64,000 nt of DNA from Hyperoodon ampullatus (Eukaryota > Chordata > Mammalia > Artiodactyla > Ziphiidae), in the NCBI GenBank assembly GCA_949752795.1, contig CATKHW010000374.1:310001-374000 (forward strand), in the 5' to 3' direction. Position 1 is the stretch's first letter. Each line of letters opens with the position of its first letter. The notes beneath the pieces were generated by a model that saw only the letters and a list, made by a program, of their open reading frames with translations, did no database searches and was not told the DNA's origin. A program made the translations under genes and the position numbers. Positions 1 through 13,899 of this stretch are shown here, piece by piece.

Positions 1-1737
1 GTTTCATCAGAGACCCTGAAGGAATTGTACAGAATTTCCCCGTTTTTTGTTTTGTTTTTGAAATTCCTTTTTATAGTGGGTTTGAGCTGATTCTCGCTGC
101 CATGTTTATGCCAGTCAAGACACACTTGATTCCCTTACGGAGACATATCAATACATAGGTTTTAAGATTCTTACTAGTCAGATATATTCCTCTGCGGGAA
201 ATATGGGGTTTTGAGTCCCTTTCACTGAGGAAGGTGTAGGTCTTGTCTATTCCATAGTTGGGTTTTGGAACTGTAACTGTGCTTATATAAAACTCTGGTT
301 TTATGCATCACCCCACCTCTCCTTCCCCCTTAAGCAGGCATAAGAGTGTTTTCTAAATGTGAGACACTGCTCCCTTTCCCAACTCAGTTCAAGTGTAGCC
401 ATGTTTACAGGATCTTCATAAGTGATATCTTATGATAAGTTTCTTTTTCTGTGTGACTTATTTCACTTAGAATCATCGTACCTGAATCCACCAATTTTGC
501 TGCTACTGGTCTTATGACATTGATTTCATGGCTGAGGGATATTCCATCGTACATAAGTACCACAATTTTTTGAACCATTTTTATATTTCCTGGGATATTT
601 AAGGTGTACCCAAGTTGAGGTCCTTGTAAGCAGTGCAGCCCTAAATTTTGGGGTGGCTCTGTCTTATTATTTTTCAGTTTTCCCAAGGTATATTGCTAGA
701 CTGGAAGTGCCCTTGGCTCTGTAGCTCTGTTCTTTACTTGTTTTAGGGAACACAATGCACTCCTCCAGAGAGGCAGATGGCAATTTACATCCCGCCCATC
801 AGCATAACAAGGCTCCCTGTTCTCCAGGGCCTGTCTTGCCTTTCTGGTTTGTACACATTTTGTGGATGTACCTTTTGACCGGTAGGAAGTGATACTTCTT
901 TGTAGTGCAGATTTGCATTACCCGCTTGCTTGCTTGGCCAAAAAGGGCGTATGAGTTTTCTCCTGAATATATTCAGGAGAAAACGCATACGCCCTTTTTG
1001 GCCAAGTGCATCATTTTCGTAGTTGTGTCCCTCTTCCTCTGCTTTAAAGGCGATTCCAACGTACCTCTTGAAATCTGTTTCCTGCTATTCTGCCTCGCTT
1101 TCAAGTCCGCCTCGTTGCCTTCCCTCAACAGATTTTTGGACGATAGTTGTCCTTTATTACTCGGCCACTTTGTGAATTGCTGTGCCCCTGAGCTCCATTT
1201 TTCAACTTGTTTTTTGTGAGCTGACCGCAAGTCCAAAATTTTGGTTCATGATCTATGCTGGTTCCCGGTGTGTGGCTGAGACTTTGGTTAATTCTTCTTC
1301 CTGCCGGGAAATTAGATTGATATGTGCCCGTCCAATTGCCTAACAGCTACTCTCTCATTGGTTCTCCCTCTTCCCATTCATCCTCTGCAAAATTGGCAAC
1401 CTGTGCGAACCAGGAGGTTAAAGGGGCTGTCTCTCCAAGTTGGGAGGTTGATAGTAAAGCAGATGGAAAGTCAAAACCGAGCACCAGGAGGGGGACTATT
1501 CGTTGAGTTTTAGAAACCTTTCGTGTTCACAGTGTGTCCGTTCTCTAGGTTTCCCGTACATGTTATAACTGTAGTAATATTCCCTTTAACCTTGAGAGTT
1601 GGGACCCATGGAATGGGTGCCAGGCATTTGTGCTTTAAAGGGTCTACATTTGCTCACCGAATCTCACCAATCCTCTCAGTCCCAAGTGTCCAGCCTTATG
1701 CCTCATCCACCTGTCGTTGTAGATAGGGTCATTCCAG
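1..1737. repeat. Satellite unit 1
   Basis: Full unit. The palindrome at 933-1006 has a mismatch because the left arm reads ATGAG where the usual sequence is ATGCG. It shares a private variant (AACCGAGCACCAGGAGGGGG, near 1,475) with unit 3, two units away, not with unit 2. Confidence 0.93.
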
Positions 1738-3476
1738 GTTTCATCAGAGACCCTGAAGGAATTGTAAAAAAATTCCCAGTTTTTTCGTTTTGTTTTTGAA
1801 ATTCCTTTTTATAGTGGGTTTGAGCTGATTCTCGCTGCCATGTTTATGCCAGTCTAGACACACTTGATTCCCTTACGGGGACATATCAATACATAGGTTT
1901 TAAGATTCTTACTAGTCAGATATATTCCTCTGCGGGAAATATGGGGTTTTTAGTCCCTTTCACTGAGGAAGGTGTAGGTCTTGTCTATTCCATAGTTGGT
2001 TTTTGGAACGGTAACTGTGCTTATATCAAACTCTGGTTTTATGCATGACCCCACCTCTCCTTCCCCATTAAGCAGGCATAAGAGTGTTTTCTAAATGTGA
2101 GACACTGTTCTCTTTCCTAACTCAGTTCAAGTGTAGCCATGTTTACAGGATCTTCATAGGTGATATCTTATGATAAGTTTCTTTTTCTCTGTGACTTATT
2201 TCACTTAGAATCATCGTACCTGAATCCACCCATTTTGCTGCTACTGGTCTTATGACTTTGATTTCATGGCTGAGAGATATTCCATCGTACGTAAGTACCA
2301 CAATTTTTTGAACCATTTATATATTTCCTGGGATATTTAAGGTGTACCCAAGTTGAGGTCCTTGTAAGCAGTGCAGCCCTAAATTTTGGGGTGGCTGTGT
2401 CTTATTGATTTTCAGTTTTCCCAAGGTATATTCCCTAGACTGGAAGTGCCCTTGGCTCTGTAGCTCTGTTGTTTACTTGTTTTAGGGAACACAATGCACT
2501 CCTCCAGAGAGGCAGTTGGCAATTTACATCCCGCCCATCAGCATAACAAGGCTCCCTGTTCTCCAGGGCCTGTCTTGCCTTTCTGGCTTTTACACATTTT
2601 GTGGATGTCCCTTTTGACCGGTGGGAAGTGATACTTCTTTGTAGTGCAGATTTGCATTGCCCGCTTGCTTGCTTGGCCAAAAAGGGCGTATGCGTTTTCT
2701 CCTGAATATATTCAGGAGAAAACGCATACGCCCTTTTTTGGCAAGTGCATCATTGTCGAAGTCGTGCCCCTCTTCTTGTGCTTTAAAGGCGATTCCAATG
2801 TACCTCCTGAAATCTGTTTCCTGCTATTCTGCCTGGCTTTCAAGTCCACCTCGCTGCCTTCCCTCAACAGATTTTTGGACGATAGTTGTCCTTTATTACT
2901 CGGCCAGTTTGTGAATTGCTGTGCCCCTGAGCTCCATTTTTCAACTCGTTTTTTGTGATCTGACCGCTAGTCCAAAATTTTGGTTCAGGACCTATACTGG
3001 TTCCCGGTGGGTGGCTGAGACTTTGGTTAAGTCTTCTTCCTGCCGGGAAATTAGATTGATATGTGCCCCTCCAAATGCCTAACAGCTACTCTCTCATTGT
3101 TTCTCCCTCTTCCCTTTCAACCTCTGCCAAATTGGCAACCTGTGCGAACCAGGAAGTTAAAAGGTCTGTCTCTCCAAGTTGGGAGTTTGATAGTAAAGCA
3201 GATGGAAAGTCAAAGCGGAGAAACAGGAGAGGGACTATTCGTTGAGTTTTAGAAATCTTTCGTATTCACAGTGTGTCCGTTCTCTAGGTTTACCGTACAT
3301 GTTATAGCTGTAGTAACATTCCCTTTAACCTGGAGAGTTGGGACCCATGGAATGGGTTCCAGGCATTTGTGCTTTAAAGAGTCTGCATTTGCTCACCCAA
3401 TCTCACCAATCCTCTCAGTCTCAAGTGTCCAGCCTTATGCCTCATCCAGCTGTCGTTGTACATAGGGTCATTCCAG
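1738..3476. repeat. Satellite unit 2
   Basis: Full unit. Palindrome 2,672-2,745; its right arm has six T instead of five and has lost one C of GGCC. Carries a private variant region near 3,210-3,235. Confidence 0.93.
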
Positions 3477-5213
3477 GTTTCATCAGAGACCCTGAAGGAA
3501 TTGTAAAGAATTTACCAGTTTTTTTGTTTTGTTTTTGAAATTCCTTTTTATAGTGGGTTTGAGCTGATTCTCGCTGCCATGTTTATGCCAGTCTAGAAAC
3601 ACTTGATTCCCTTACGGAGACATATCAATACATAGGTTTTAAGATTTTTACTAGTCAGATATATTCCTCTGTGGGAAATATGGGGTTTTGAGTCCCTTTC
3701 ACTGAGGAAGGTGTAGGTCTTGTCTATTCCATAGTTGGTTTTTGGAACGGGACCTGTGCTTATATTGAAGTCTGGTTTTATGCATCACCCGACCTCTCCT
3801 TCCCCCTTAAGCAGGCATAAGGGTGTTTTCTAAATGTGAGACACTGTTCTCTTTCCTAACTCAGTTCAAGTGTAGCCATGTTACAGGATCTTCATAAGTG
3901 ATATCTTATGATAAGTTTCTTTTTCTCTGTGACTTATTTCACTTAGAATCATCGTACCTGAATCCACCCATTTTGCTGCTACTGGTCTTATGACATTGAT
4001 TTCGTGGCTGAGGGATATTCCATCGTACGTAAGTACCACAATTTTTTGAACCATTTTTATATTTCCTGGGATATTTAAGGTGTACCCAAGTTGAGGTCCT
4101 TGTAAGCAGTGCAGCCCTAAATTTTGGGGTGGCTCTGTATTATTGATTTTCAGTTTTCCCAAGGTATATTGCTAGACTGGAAGTGCCCTTGGCTCTGTAG
4201 CTCTGTTCTTTACTTGTTTTAGGGAACACAATGCACTCCTCCAGAGAGGCAGATGGCAATTTACATCCCGCCCATCAGCATAACAAGGCTCCCTGTTCTC
4301 CAGGGCCTGTCTTGCCTTTCTGGTTTGTACACATTTTGTGGATGTACCTTTTGACCGGTGGGAAGTGATACTTCTTTGTAGTGCAGATTTGCATTGCCCG
4401 CTTGCTTGCTTGGCCAAAAAGGGCGTATGCGTTTTCTCCTGAATATATTCAGGAGAAAACGCATACGCCCTTTTTGGCCAAGTGCATCATTGTCAAAGTT
4501 GTGCCCCTCTTCCTGTGCTTTAAAGGCGATTCCAACGTACCTCTTGAAATCTGTTTCCTGCTATTCTGCCTCGCTTTGAAGTCCGCCTCGTTGCCTTCCC
4601 TCAACAGATTTTTGGACGATAGTTGTCCTTTATTACTCGGCCAGTTTGTGAATTGCTGTGCCCCTGAGCTCCATTGTTCAACTCGTTTTTTGTGAGCTGA
4701 CCGCAAGTCCAAAATTTTGGTTCAGGATCTATGCTGGTTCCCGGTGTGTGGCTGAGACTTTGGTTAATTCTTCTTCCTGCCGGGAAATTAGATTGATATG
4801 TGCCCATCCAATTGCCTAACAGCTACTCTCTCATTGGTTCTCCCTCTTCCCATTCATCCTCTGCCGAATTGGCAACCTGTGCGAACCAGGAGGTTAAAGG
4901 GCCTGTCTCTCCAAGTTGGGAGGTTGATAGTAAAGCAGATGGAAAGTCAAAACCGAGCACCAGGAGGGGGACAATTCGTTGAGTTTTAGAAACCTTTCGT
5001 ATTCACAGTGTGTCCGTTCTCTAGGTTTCCCGTACATGTTATAACTGTAGTAATATTCCCTTTAACCTTGAGAGTTGGGACCCATGGAATGGGTGCCAGG
5101 CATTTGTGCTTTAAAGGGTCTGCATTTGCTCACCCAATCTCACCAATCCTCTCAGTCCCAAGTGTCCAGCCTTATGAAACATCCAGCTGTCGTTGTAGAT
5201 AAGGTCATTCCAG
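3477..5213. repeat. Satellite unit 3
   Basis: Full unit with a perfect 74-bp palindrome at 4,409-4,482. A 1-bp deletion (ATGTTACAGG, near 3,878) is shared with unit 7 (near 10,828), four units away. The variant GTACATAGGGTC just before the starts of units 3 and 7 marks the same exchanged patch. Confidence 0.93.
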
Positions 5214-6952
5214 GTTTCAGCAGAGACCCTGAAGGAATTGTAAAAAATTTCCCAGTTTTTTTGTTTTGTTTTTGAAATTCCTTTTTATAGTGGGTTTGAG
5301 CTGATTCTCGCTGCCATGTTTATGCCAGTCTAGACACACCTGATTCCCTTACGGAGACATATCAATACATAGGTTTTAAGATTCTTACTAGTCAGATATA
5401 TTCCTCTGCGGGAAATATGGGGTTTTGAGTCCCTTTCACTGAGGAAGGTGTAGGTCTTGTCTATTCCATAGTTGGTTTTTGGAACGGTACCTGTGCTTAT
5501 ATCAAACTCTGGTTTTATGCATCACCCCACCTCTCCTTCCCCCTTAAGCAGGCATAAGAGTGTTTTCTAAATGTGAGACACTGTTCTCTTTCCTATCTCA
5601 GTTCAAGTGTAGCCATGTTTACAGGATCGTCATAAGTGATATCTTATGATAAGTTTCTTTTTCTGTGTGACTTATTTCACTTAGAATCATCGTACGTGAA
5701 TCCACCCATTTTGCTGCTACTGGTCTTATGACATTGATTTCATGGCTGAGGGATATTCCATCGTACGTAAGTACCACAATTTTTTGAACCATTTTTATAT
5801 TTCCTGGGATATTTAAGGTGTACCCAAGTTGAGGTCCTTGTAAGCAGTGCAGCCCTAAATTTTGGGGTGGCTCTGTCTTATCGATATTCAGTTTTACCAA
5901 GGTATATTCCCTAGATTGCAAGAGCCCTTGGCTCTGTTGCTCTGTTGTTTCTTTGTTTTAGGGAACACAATGCACACCTCCAGAGAGGCAGTTGGCAATT
6001 TACATCCCGCCTATCAGAATAACAAGTCTCCCTGTTCTCCAGGGCCTGTCTTGCCTTTCTGGTTTTTACACATTTTGTGGATGTCCCTTTTGACCGGTGG
6101 GAAGTGATACTTCTTTGTAGTGCAGATTTGCATTGCCCGCTTGCTTGCTTGGCCAAAAAGGGCGTATGCGTTTTCTCCTGAATATATTCAGGAGAAAACG
6201 CATACGCCCTTTTTGGCCAAGTGCATCATTGTCGAAGTTGTGCCCCTCTTCCTGCGCTTTAAAGGCGATTCCAACGTACCTCTTGAAATCTGTTTCCTGC
6301 TATTCTGCCTCGCTTTGAAGTCCGCCTCGTTGCCTTCCCTCAACAGATTTTTGGACGATAGTTGTCCTTTATTACTCGGCCAGTTTGTGAATTGCTGTGT
6401 CCCTGAGTTCCATTTTGCAACTCGTTTTTGGTGAGCTGACCGCAAGTCCAAAATTTTGGTTCAGGACCTATACTGGTTCCCGGTGGGTGGCTGAGACTTT
6501 GGTTAATTCTTCTTCCTGCCTGGAAATTACAGTGATATGTGCCCATCCAAATGCCTAACAGCTACTCTCTCATTGGTTCTCCCTCTTCCCTTTCATCCTC
6601 TGCCAAATTGGCAACCTGTGCGAACCAGGAGGTTAAAGGGGCTGTCTCTCCAAGTTGGGAGGTTGATAGTAAAGCAGATGGAAAGTCAAACTGGAGCACC
6701 AGGAGAGGGACTATTCGATGAGTTTTAGAAAACTTTGGTATTCACAGTGTGTCCGTTCTCTAGGTTTCCCGTACATGTTATAGCTGTAGTAATATTCCCT
6801 TCAACCTGGAGAGTTGGGACCCATGGAATGGGTGCCAGGCATTTGTGCTTTAAAGGGTCTGCATTTGCTCACCCAATCTCACCAATCCTCTCAGTCCCAA
6901 GTGTCCCTGCTTATGCCACATCCAGATGTCATTGTAGATAGGGTCATTCCAG
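5214..6952. repeat. Satellite unit 4
   Basis: Full unit with a perfect palindrome at 6,148-6,221. Belongs to the main class that has GGTCTTATGAC and CAGTTTTCCC. Confidence 0.93.
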
Positions 6953-8689
6953 GTTTCATCAGAGACCCTGAAGGAATTGTAAAGAATTTCCCAGTTTTTT
7001 TGTTTTGTTTTTGAAATTCCTTTTTATAGTGGGTTTGAGCTGATTCTCGCTGCCATGTTTATGCCAGTCTAGACACACTTGATTCCCTTACGGAGACATA
7101 TCAATACATAGGTTTTAAGATTCTTACTAGTCAGATATATTCCTCTGCTGGAAATATGGGGTTTTGAGTCCCTTTCACTGAGGAAGGTGTAGGTCTTGTC
7201 TATTCCATAGTTGGTTTTTGGAACGGTACCTGTGCTTATATCAAACTCTGGTTTTATGCATCACCCCACCTCTCCTTCCCACTTAAGCAGGCATAAGAGT
7301 GTTTTCTAAATGTGAGACACTGCTCTCTTTCCCAACTCATTTCAAGTGTAGCCATGTTTACAGGATCTTCATAAGTGATATCTTATGATAAGTTTCTTTT
7401 TCTCTGTGACTTATTTCACTTAGAATCATCGTACCTGAATCCACCCATTTTGCTGCTACTGGTTTATGACATTGATTTCATGGCTGAGGGATATTCCATC
7501 GTACGTAAGTACCACAATATTTGAACCATTTTTATATTTCCTGGGATAATTAAGGTGTACCCAAGTTGAGGTCCTTGTAAGCAGTGCAGCCCGAAATTTT
7601 GGGGTGGCGCCGTCTTATTGATTTTCAGAATTCCCAATGTATATTCCCTAGACTGGAAGTGCCCTTGGCTCTTTAGCTCTGTTCTTTACTTGTTTTAGGG
7701 AACACAATATACTCCTCCAGAGAGGCAGTTGGCAATTTACATCCCGCCCATCAGCATAACAAGGCTCCCTGTTCTCCAGGGCCTGTCTTGCCTTTCTGGT
7801 TTTTACACATTTTGTGGATGTCCCTTTTGAACGGTGGGAAGTGATACTTCTTTGTAGTGCAGATTTGAATTGCCCGCTTGCTTGCTTGGCCAAAAAGGGC
7901 GTATGTGTTTTCTCCTGAATATATTCAGGAGAAAACTCATACGCCCTTTTTGGCCAAGTGCATCACTTTCGAAGTTGTGACCCTCTTCCTGTGCTTTAAA
8001 GGCGATTCCAACGTACCTCTTGAAATCTGTTTCCTGCTATTCTGCCTCGCTTTCAAGTCCACCTCGTTGCCTTCCCTCAACAGATTTCTGGACGATAGTT
8101 GTCCTTTATTACTCGGCCAGTTAGTGAATAGCTGTGCCCCTGAGCTCCATTTTTCAACTCGTATTTGGTGAGCTGATTGCAAGTCCAAAATTTTGGTTCA
8201 GGACCTATACTGGTTCCCGGTGGGTGGCTGAGACTTTGGTTAATTCTTCTTCTTCCCGGGAATTTAGAGTGATATGTGCCCGTCCAAATGCCTAACAGCT
8301 ACTGTCTCATTGGTTCTGCCTCTTCCCTTTCATCCTCTGCCAAATTGGCAACCTCAGCGAACCAGGAGGTTAAAGGGTCTGTCTCTCCAAGTTGGGAGGT
8401 TGATAGTAAAGCAGATGGAAAGTCAAACCGGAGCACCGGGAGTGGGACTATTCGTTGAGTTTTAGAAACCTTTCATATACACAGTGTGTCCGTTCTCTAT
8501 GTTTCCCGTACATGTTATAGCTGTAGTAATATTCCCTTCAACCTGGAGAGTTGGGACCCATGAAATGGGTGCCAGGCATTTGTGCTTTAAAGGGTCTGCA
8601 TTTGCTCACCCAATCTCACCATTCGTCTCAGTCCCAAGTGTCCCTCCTTATGCCACATCCAGCTGTCATTGTAGATATGGTCATTCCAG
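6953..8689. repeat. Satellite unit 5 (short subfamily)
   Basis: First of five consecutive units (5-9) that share a 2-bp deletion (GGTTTATGAC for GGTCTTATGAC, near 7,461), CACAATATACTCC and CAGAATTCCC. Palindrome 7,885-7,958: both arms are changed at the same stem position, but to bases that do not pair. Confidence 0.93.
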
Positions 8690-10426
8690 GTTTTCTCAGA
8701 GACCCTGAAGGAATTGTAAAGAACTTCCCAGTTTTTTTGTTTTGTTTTTGAAATTCCTTTTTATAGTGGGTTTGAGCTGAATCTCGCTGCCATGTTTATG
8801 CCAGTCTAGACACACTTGATTCCCTTACGGAGACATATCAATACATAGGTTTTAAGATTCTTACTAGTCAGATATATTCCTCTGCGGGAAATATGGGGTT
8901 TTGAGTCCCTTTCACTGAGGAAGGTGTAGGTCTTGTCTATTCCATAGTTGGTTTTTGGAACGGTACCTGTGCTTATATCAAACTCCGGTATTATGCATCA
9001 CCCCACCTCTCCTTCCCCCTTAAGCAGGCATAAGAGTGTTTTCTAAATGTGAGACACTGTTCTCTTTCCTAACTCAGTTCAAGTGTAGCCATGTTTACAG
9101 GATCTTCATAAGTGATATCTTATGATAAGTTTCTTTTTCTGTGGGACTTATTTCACTTAGAATCATCGTACCTGAATCCACCCATTTTGCTGCTACTGGT
9201 TTATTACATTGATTTCATGGCTGAGGGATATTCCATCGTACGTAAGTACCACAATTTTTTAACCATTTTTATATTTCCTGGGATATTTAAGGTGTACCCA
9301 AGTTGAGGTCCTTGTAAGCAGTGCAGCCCTAAATTTTGGGGTGGCTCTGTCTTATTGATTTTCAGAATTCCCAAGGTATATTCCCTAGACTGGAAGTGCC
9401 CTTGGCTCTTTAGCTCTGTTCTTTACTTCTTTTAGGGAACACAATATACTCCTCCAGAGAGGCAGTTGGCAATTTACATCCCGCCCATCAGCATAACAAG
9501 GCTCCCTGTTCTCCAGGGCCTGTCTTGCCTTTCTGGTTTTTACACATTTTGTGGATGTCCCTTTTGACCGGTGGGAAGTGATACTTCTTTGTAGTGCAGA
9601 TTTGCATTGCCCGCTTGCTTGCTTGGCCAAAAAGGGCGTATGCGTTTTCTCCTGAATATATTCAGGAGAAAACGCATACGCCCTTTTTGGCCAAGGGCAT
9701 CATTTTCGTAGTTGGGCCCCTCTTCCTGTGCTTTAAAGGCGATTCCAACGTACCTCTTGAAATCTGTTTCCTGCTATTCTGCCTCGCTTTCAAGTCCGCC
9801 TCGTTGCCTTCCCTCAACAGATTTTTGGACGATAGTTGTCCTTTATTACTCGGCCAGTTTGTGAATTGCTGTGCCCCTTAGCTCCATTTTTCAACTCGTT
9901 TTTTGTGAGCTGACCGCAAGTCCAAAATTTTGGTTCAGGACCTATGCTGGTTCCCGATGGGGGGCTGAGACTTTGGTTAATTCTTCTTCCTGCTGGGAAA
10001 TTAGAGTGAAATGTGCCCGTCCAAATGCCTAACAGCTACTCTCTCATTGGTTCTCCCTCTTCCCTTTCATCCTCTGCAAAATTGGAAACCTGTGCGAAAC
10101 AGGAGGTTAAAGGTGCTGTCTCTCCAAGTTGGAAGGTTGATAGTAAAGCAGATGGAAAGTCAAACCCGAGCACCAGGAGAGGGACTATTCGTTGAGTTTT
10201 GGAAACTTTTCGTGTTCACAGTGTGTCCGTTCTCTAGGTTTACCGTACATGTTATAGCTGTAGTAATATTCCCTTTAACCTGGAGAGTTGGGACCCATGG
10301 AATGGGTGCCAGGCATTTGTGCTTTAAAGAGTCTGCATTCGCTCACCCAATCTCACCAATCCTCTCAGTCTCAAGTGTCCAGCCTTATGCCTCATCCAGC
10401 TGTCGTTGTACATAGGGTCATTCCAG
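8690..10426. repeat. Satellite unit 6 (short subfamily)
   Basis: Full unit of the 2-bp-deletion subfamily (GGTTTATTACATT near 9,199). Perfect palindrome at 9,622-9,695. Near its end it carries GTACATAGGGTC, a patch also seen at the end of unit 2. Confidence 0.93.
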
Positions 10427-12162
10427 GTTTCATCAGAGACCGTGAGGGAATTGTAAAGAATTTCCCAGTTTTTTTGTTTTGTTTTTGAAATTCCTTTTTA
10501 TAGTGGGTTTGAGCTGATTCTCGCTGCCATGTTTATGCCAGTCTAGACACACTTGATTCCCTTACGGAGACATATCAATACATAGGTTTTAAGATTCTTA
10601 CTAGTCAGATATATTCCTCTGTGGGAAATAAGGGGTTTTGAGTCCCTTTCACTGAGGAAGGTGTAGGTCTTGTCTATTCCATAGTTGGTTTTTGGAACGG
10701 GACCTGTGCTTATATTAAAGTCTGGTTTTATGCATCACCCGACCTCTCCTTCCCCCGTAAGCAGGCATAAGGGTGTTTTCTAAATGTGAGACACTGTTCT
10801 CTTTCCTAACTCAGTTCAAGTGTAGCCATGTTACAGGATCTTCATAAGTGATATCTTATGATAAGTTTCTTTTTCTCTGTGACTTATTTCACTTAGAATC
10901 ATCGTACCTGAATCCACCCATTTTGCTGCTACTGGTTTATGACATTGATTTCATGGCTGAGGTATATTCCATCGTACGTAAGTACCACAATATTTGAACC
11001 ATTTTTATATTTCCTGGGATATTTAAGGTGTACCCAAGTTGAGGTCCTTGTAAGCAGTGCAGCCCTAAATTTTGGGGTGGCGCTGTCTTATTGATTTTCA
11101 GAATTCCCAATGTATATTCCCTAGACTGGAAGTGCCCTTGGCTCTTTAGCTCTGTTCTTTACTTGTTTTAGGGAACACAATATACTCCTCCAGAGAGGCA
11201 GATGGCAATTTACATCCCGCCCATCAGCATAACAAGGCTCCCTGTTCTCCAGGGCCTGTCTTGCCTTTCTGGTTTTTACACATTTTGTGGATGTCCCTTT
11301 TGACCGGTGGGAAGTGATACTTCTTTGTAGTACAGATTTGCATTGCCCGCTTGCTTGCTTGGCCAAAAAGGGCGTATGCGTTTTCTCCTGAATATATTCA
11401 GGAGAAAACGCTTACGCCCTTTTTGGCCAAGTGCATCATTTTCGTAGTTGTGCCCCTCTTCCTGTGCTTTAAAGGTGATTCCAACGTACCTCTTGAAATC
11501 TGTTTCCTGCTATTCTGCCTCACTTTCAAGTCCACCTCGTTGCCTTCCCTCAACAGATTTTTGGACGATAGTTGTCCTTTATTACTCGGCCAGTTTGTGA
11601 ATTGCTGTGCCCCTGAGCTCCATTTTTCAACTCGTTTTTGGTGAGCTGACCGCAAGTCCAAAATTTTGGTTCAGGACCTATACTGGTTCCCAGTGAGTGC
11701 ATGAGACTTTGGTTAATTCTTCTTCTTGCCGCGAAATTAGAGTGATATGTGCCCGTCCAAATGCCTAACAGCTACTCTCTCATTGGTTCTCCCTCTTCCC
11801 TTTCATCCTCTCCCAATTTGGCAACCTGTGCGAAGCAGGAGGTTAAAGGGGCTGTCTCTCGAAGTTGGGAGGTTGATAGTAAAGCAGATGGAAAGTCAAA
11901 CCGGAGCACCAGGAGAGGGACTATTCGTTGAGTTTTAGAAAACTTTCGTATTCACAGTGTGTCCGTTATCTAGGTTTCCCGTACATGTTATAGCTGTAGT
12001 AATATTCCCTTCAACCTGGAGAGTTGGGACCCATGGAATGGGTGCCAGGCATTTGTGCTTTAAAGGGTCTGCATTTGCTCACCCAATCTCACCAATCGTC
12101 TCAGTCCCAAGTGTCCCTCCTTATGCCACATCCAGCTGTCATTGTAGATATGGTCATTCCAC
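10427..12162. repeat. Satellite unit 7 (short subfamily)
   Basis: Full unit, 1,736 bp, with the 2-bp deletion near 10,935 plus the 1-bp deletion shared with unit 3. Palindrome 11,358-11,431 with one right-arm change (CTTACG for CATACG). Confidence 0.93.
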
Positions 12163-13899
12163 GGTTCATCAGATACCCTGAAGGAATTTTTAAGAATTTC
12201 CCAGTATTTTTGTTTTGTTTTTGAAATTCCTGTTTATAGTGGGTTTCAGCCGATTCTCGCTGCCATGTTTATGCCAGTCTAGACACACTTGATTCCCTTA
12301 CGGAGACATATCAATACATAGGTTTTAAGATTCTTACTAGTCAGATATATTTCTCTGCGGGAAATATGGGGTTTTGAGTCCCTTCCACTGAGGAAGGTGT
12401 AGGTCTTGTCTATTCCATAGTTGTTTTTTGGAACGGTACCTGTGCTTATATCAAACTCTGGTTTTATGCATCACCGCACCTCTCCTTCCCCCTTAAGCAG
12501 GCATAAGAGTGTTTTCTAAATGTCAGACTCTGTTCTCTTTCCTAACTCAGTTCAAGTGTAGCCATGTTTACAGGATCTTCATAAGTGATATCTTATGATA
12601 AGTTTCTTTTTCTCTGTGACTTGTTTCACTTAGAATCATCATACCTGAATCCACCCATTATGCTGCTACTGGTTTATGACATTGATTTCATGGCTGAGGG
12701 ATATTCCATCGTACGTAAGTACCACAATTTTTGAACCATTTTTATATTTCCTGGGATATTTAAGGTGTACCCAAGTTGAGGTCCTTGTAAGCAATGCAGC
12801 CCTAAATTTTGGAGTGGCTCTTTCTTATTGATTTTCAGAATTCCCAAGGTATATTCCCTAGACTGGAGGTGCCCTTGGCCCTTTAGCTCTGTTCTTTACT
12901 TGTTTTAGGGAACACAATATACTCCTCCAGAGATGCAGTTGGCAATTTACATCTTGCCCATCAGCATAACAAGGCTCCCTGTTCTCCAGGGCCTGTCTTG
13001 CCTTTCTGGTTTTTACACATTTTGTGGATGTCCCATTTGATCGGTGGGAAGTGATACTTCTTTGTAGTGCAGATTTGCATTGCCCGCTTACTTGCTTGGC
13101 CAAAAAGGGCGTATGCGTTTTCTCCTGAATATATTCAGGAGAAAACGCATACGCCCTTTTTGGCCAAGTGCATCATTTTCGTAGTTGTGCCCCTCTTCCT
13201 GTGCTTTAAAGGCGATTCCAACGTACCTCTTGAAATCTGTTTCCTGCTATTCTGCCTCGCTTTCAAGTCCGCCTCGTTGCCTTCCCTCAACAGATTTTTG
13301 GACGATAGTTGTCCTTTATTACTAGGCCAGTTTGTGAATTGCTGTGCCCCTTAGCTCCATTTTTCAACTCGTTTTTTGTGAGCTGACCGCAAGTCCAAAA
13401 TTTTGGTTCAGGACCTATTCTGGTTTCCGATGGGGGGCTGAGACTTTGGTTAATTCTTCTTCCTGCCGGGAAGTTAGAGTGATATGTGCCCATCCACATG
13501 CCTAACAGCTACTCTCTCATTGGTTCTCCCTCTTCCCTTTCATCCTCTGCCAAATTGGCAACCTGTGCGAACCAGCAGGTTAAAGGGGCTGTCTCTCCAA
13601 GTTGGGAGATTGATAGTAAAGCAGATGGAAAGTCAAACCGGAGCACCAGGAGAGGGACTATTCGTTGAGTTTTAGAAACCTTTCATATTCACAGTGTGTC
13701 CGTTCTCTAGGTTTCCCATACATGTTATAACTGTAGTAATATTCCCTTCAACCTGGAGAGTTGGGACCCATGGAATGGGTGCCATGCATTATTGCTTTAA
13801 AGGGTCTGCATTTGCTCACCCAATCTCACCAATCGTCTCAGTCCCAAGTGTCCAGCCTTATGCCACATCCAGCTGTCGTAGTAGATAGGGTCATTCCAG
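12163..13899. repeat. Satellite unit 8 (short subfamily)
   Basis: Full unit of the 2-bp-deletion subfamily. Perfect palindrome at 13,095-13,168. Near 13,791 it has the CATTATTGC state seen at the array edge, where most left-hand units have CATTTGTGC. Confidence 0.93.
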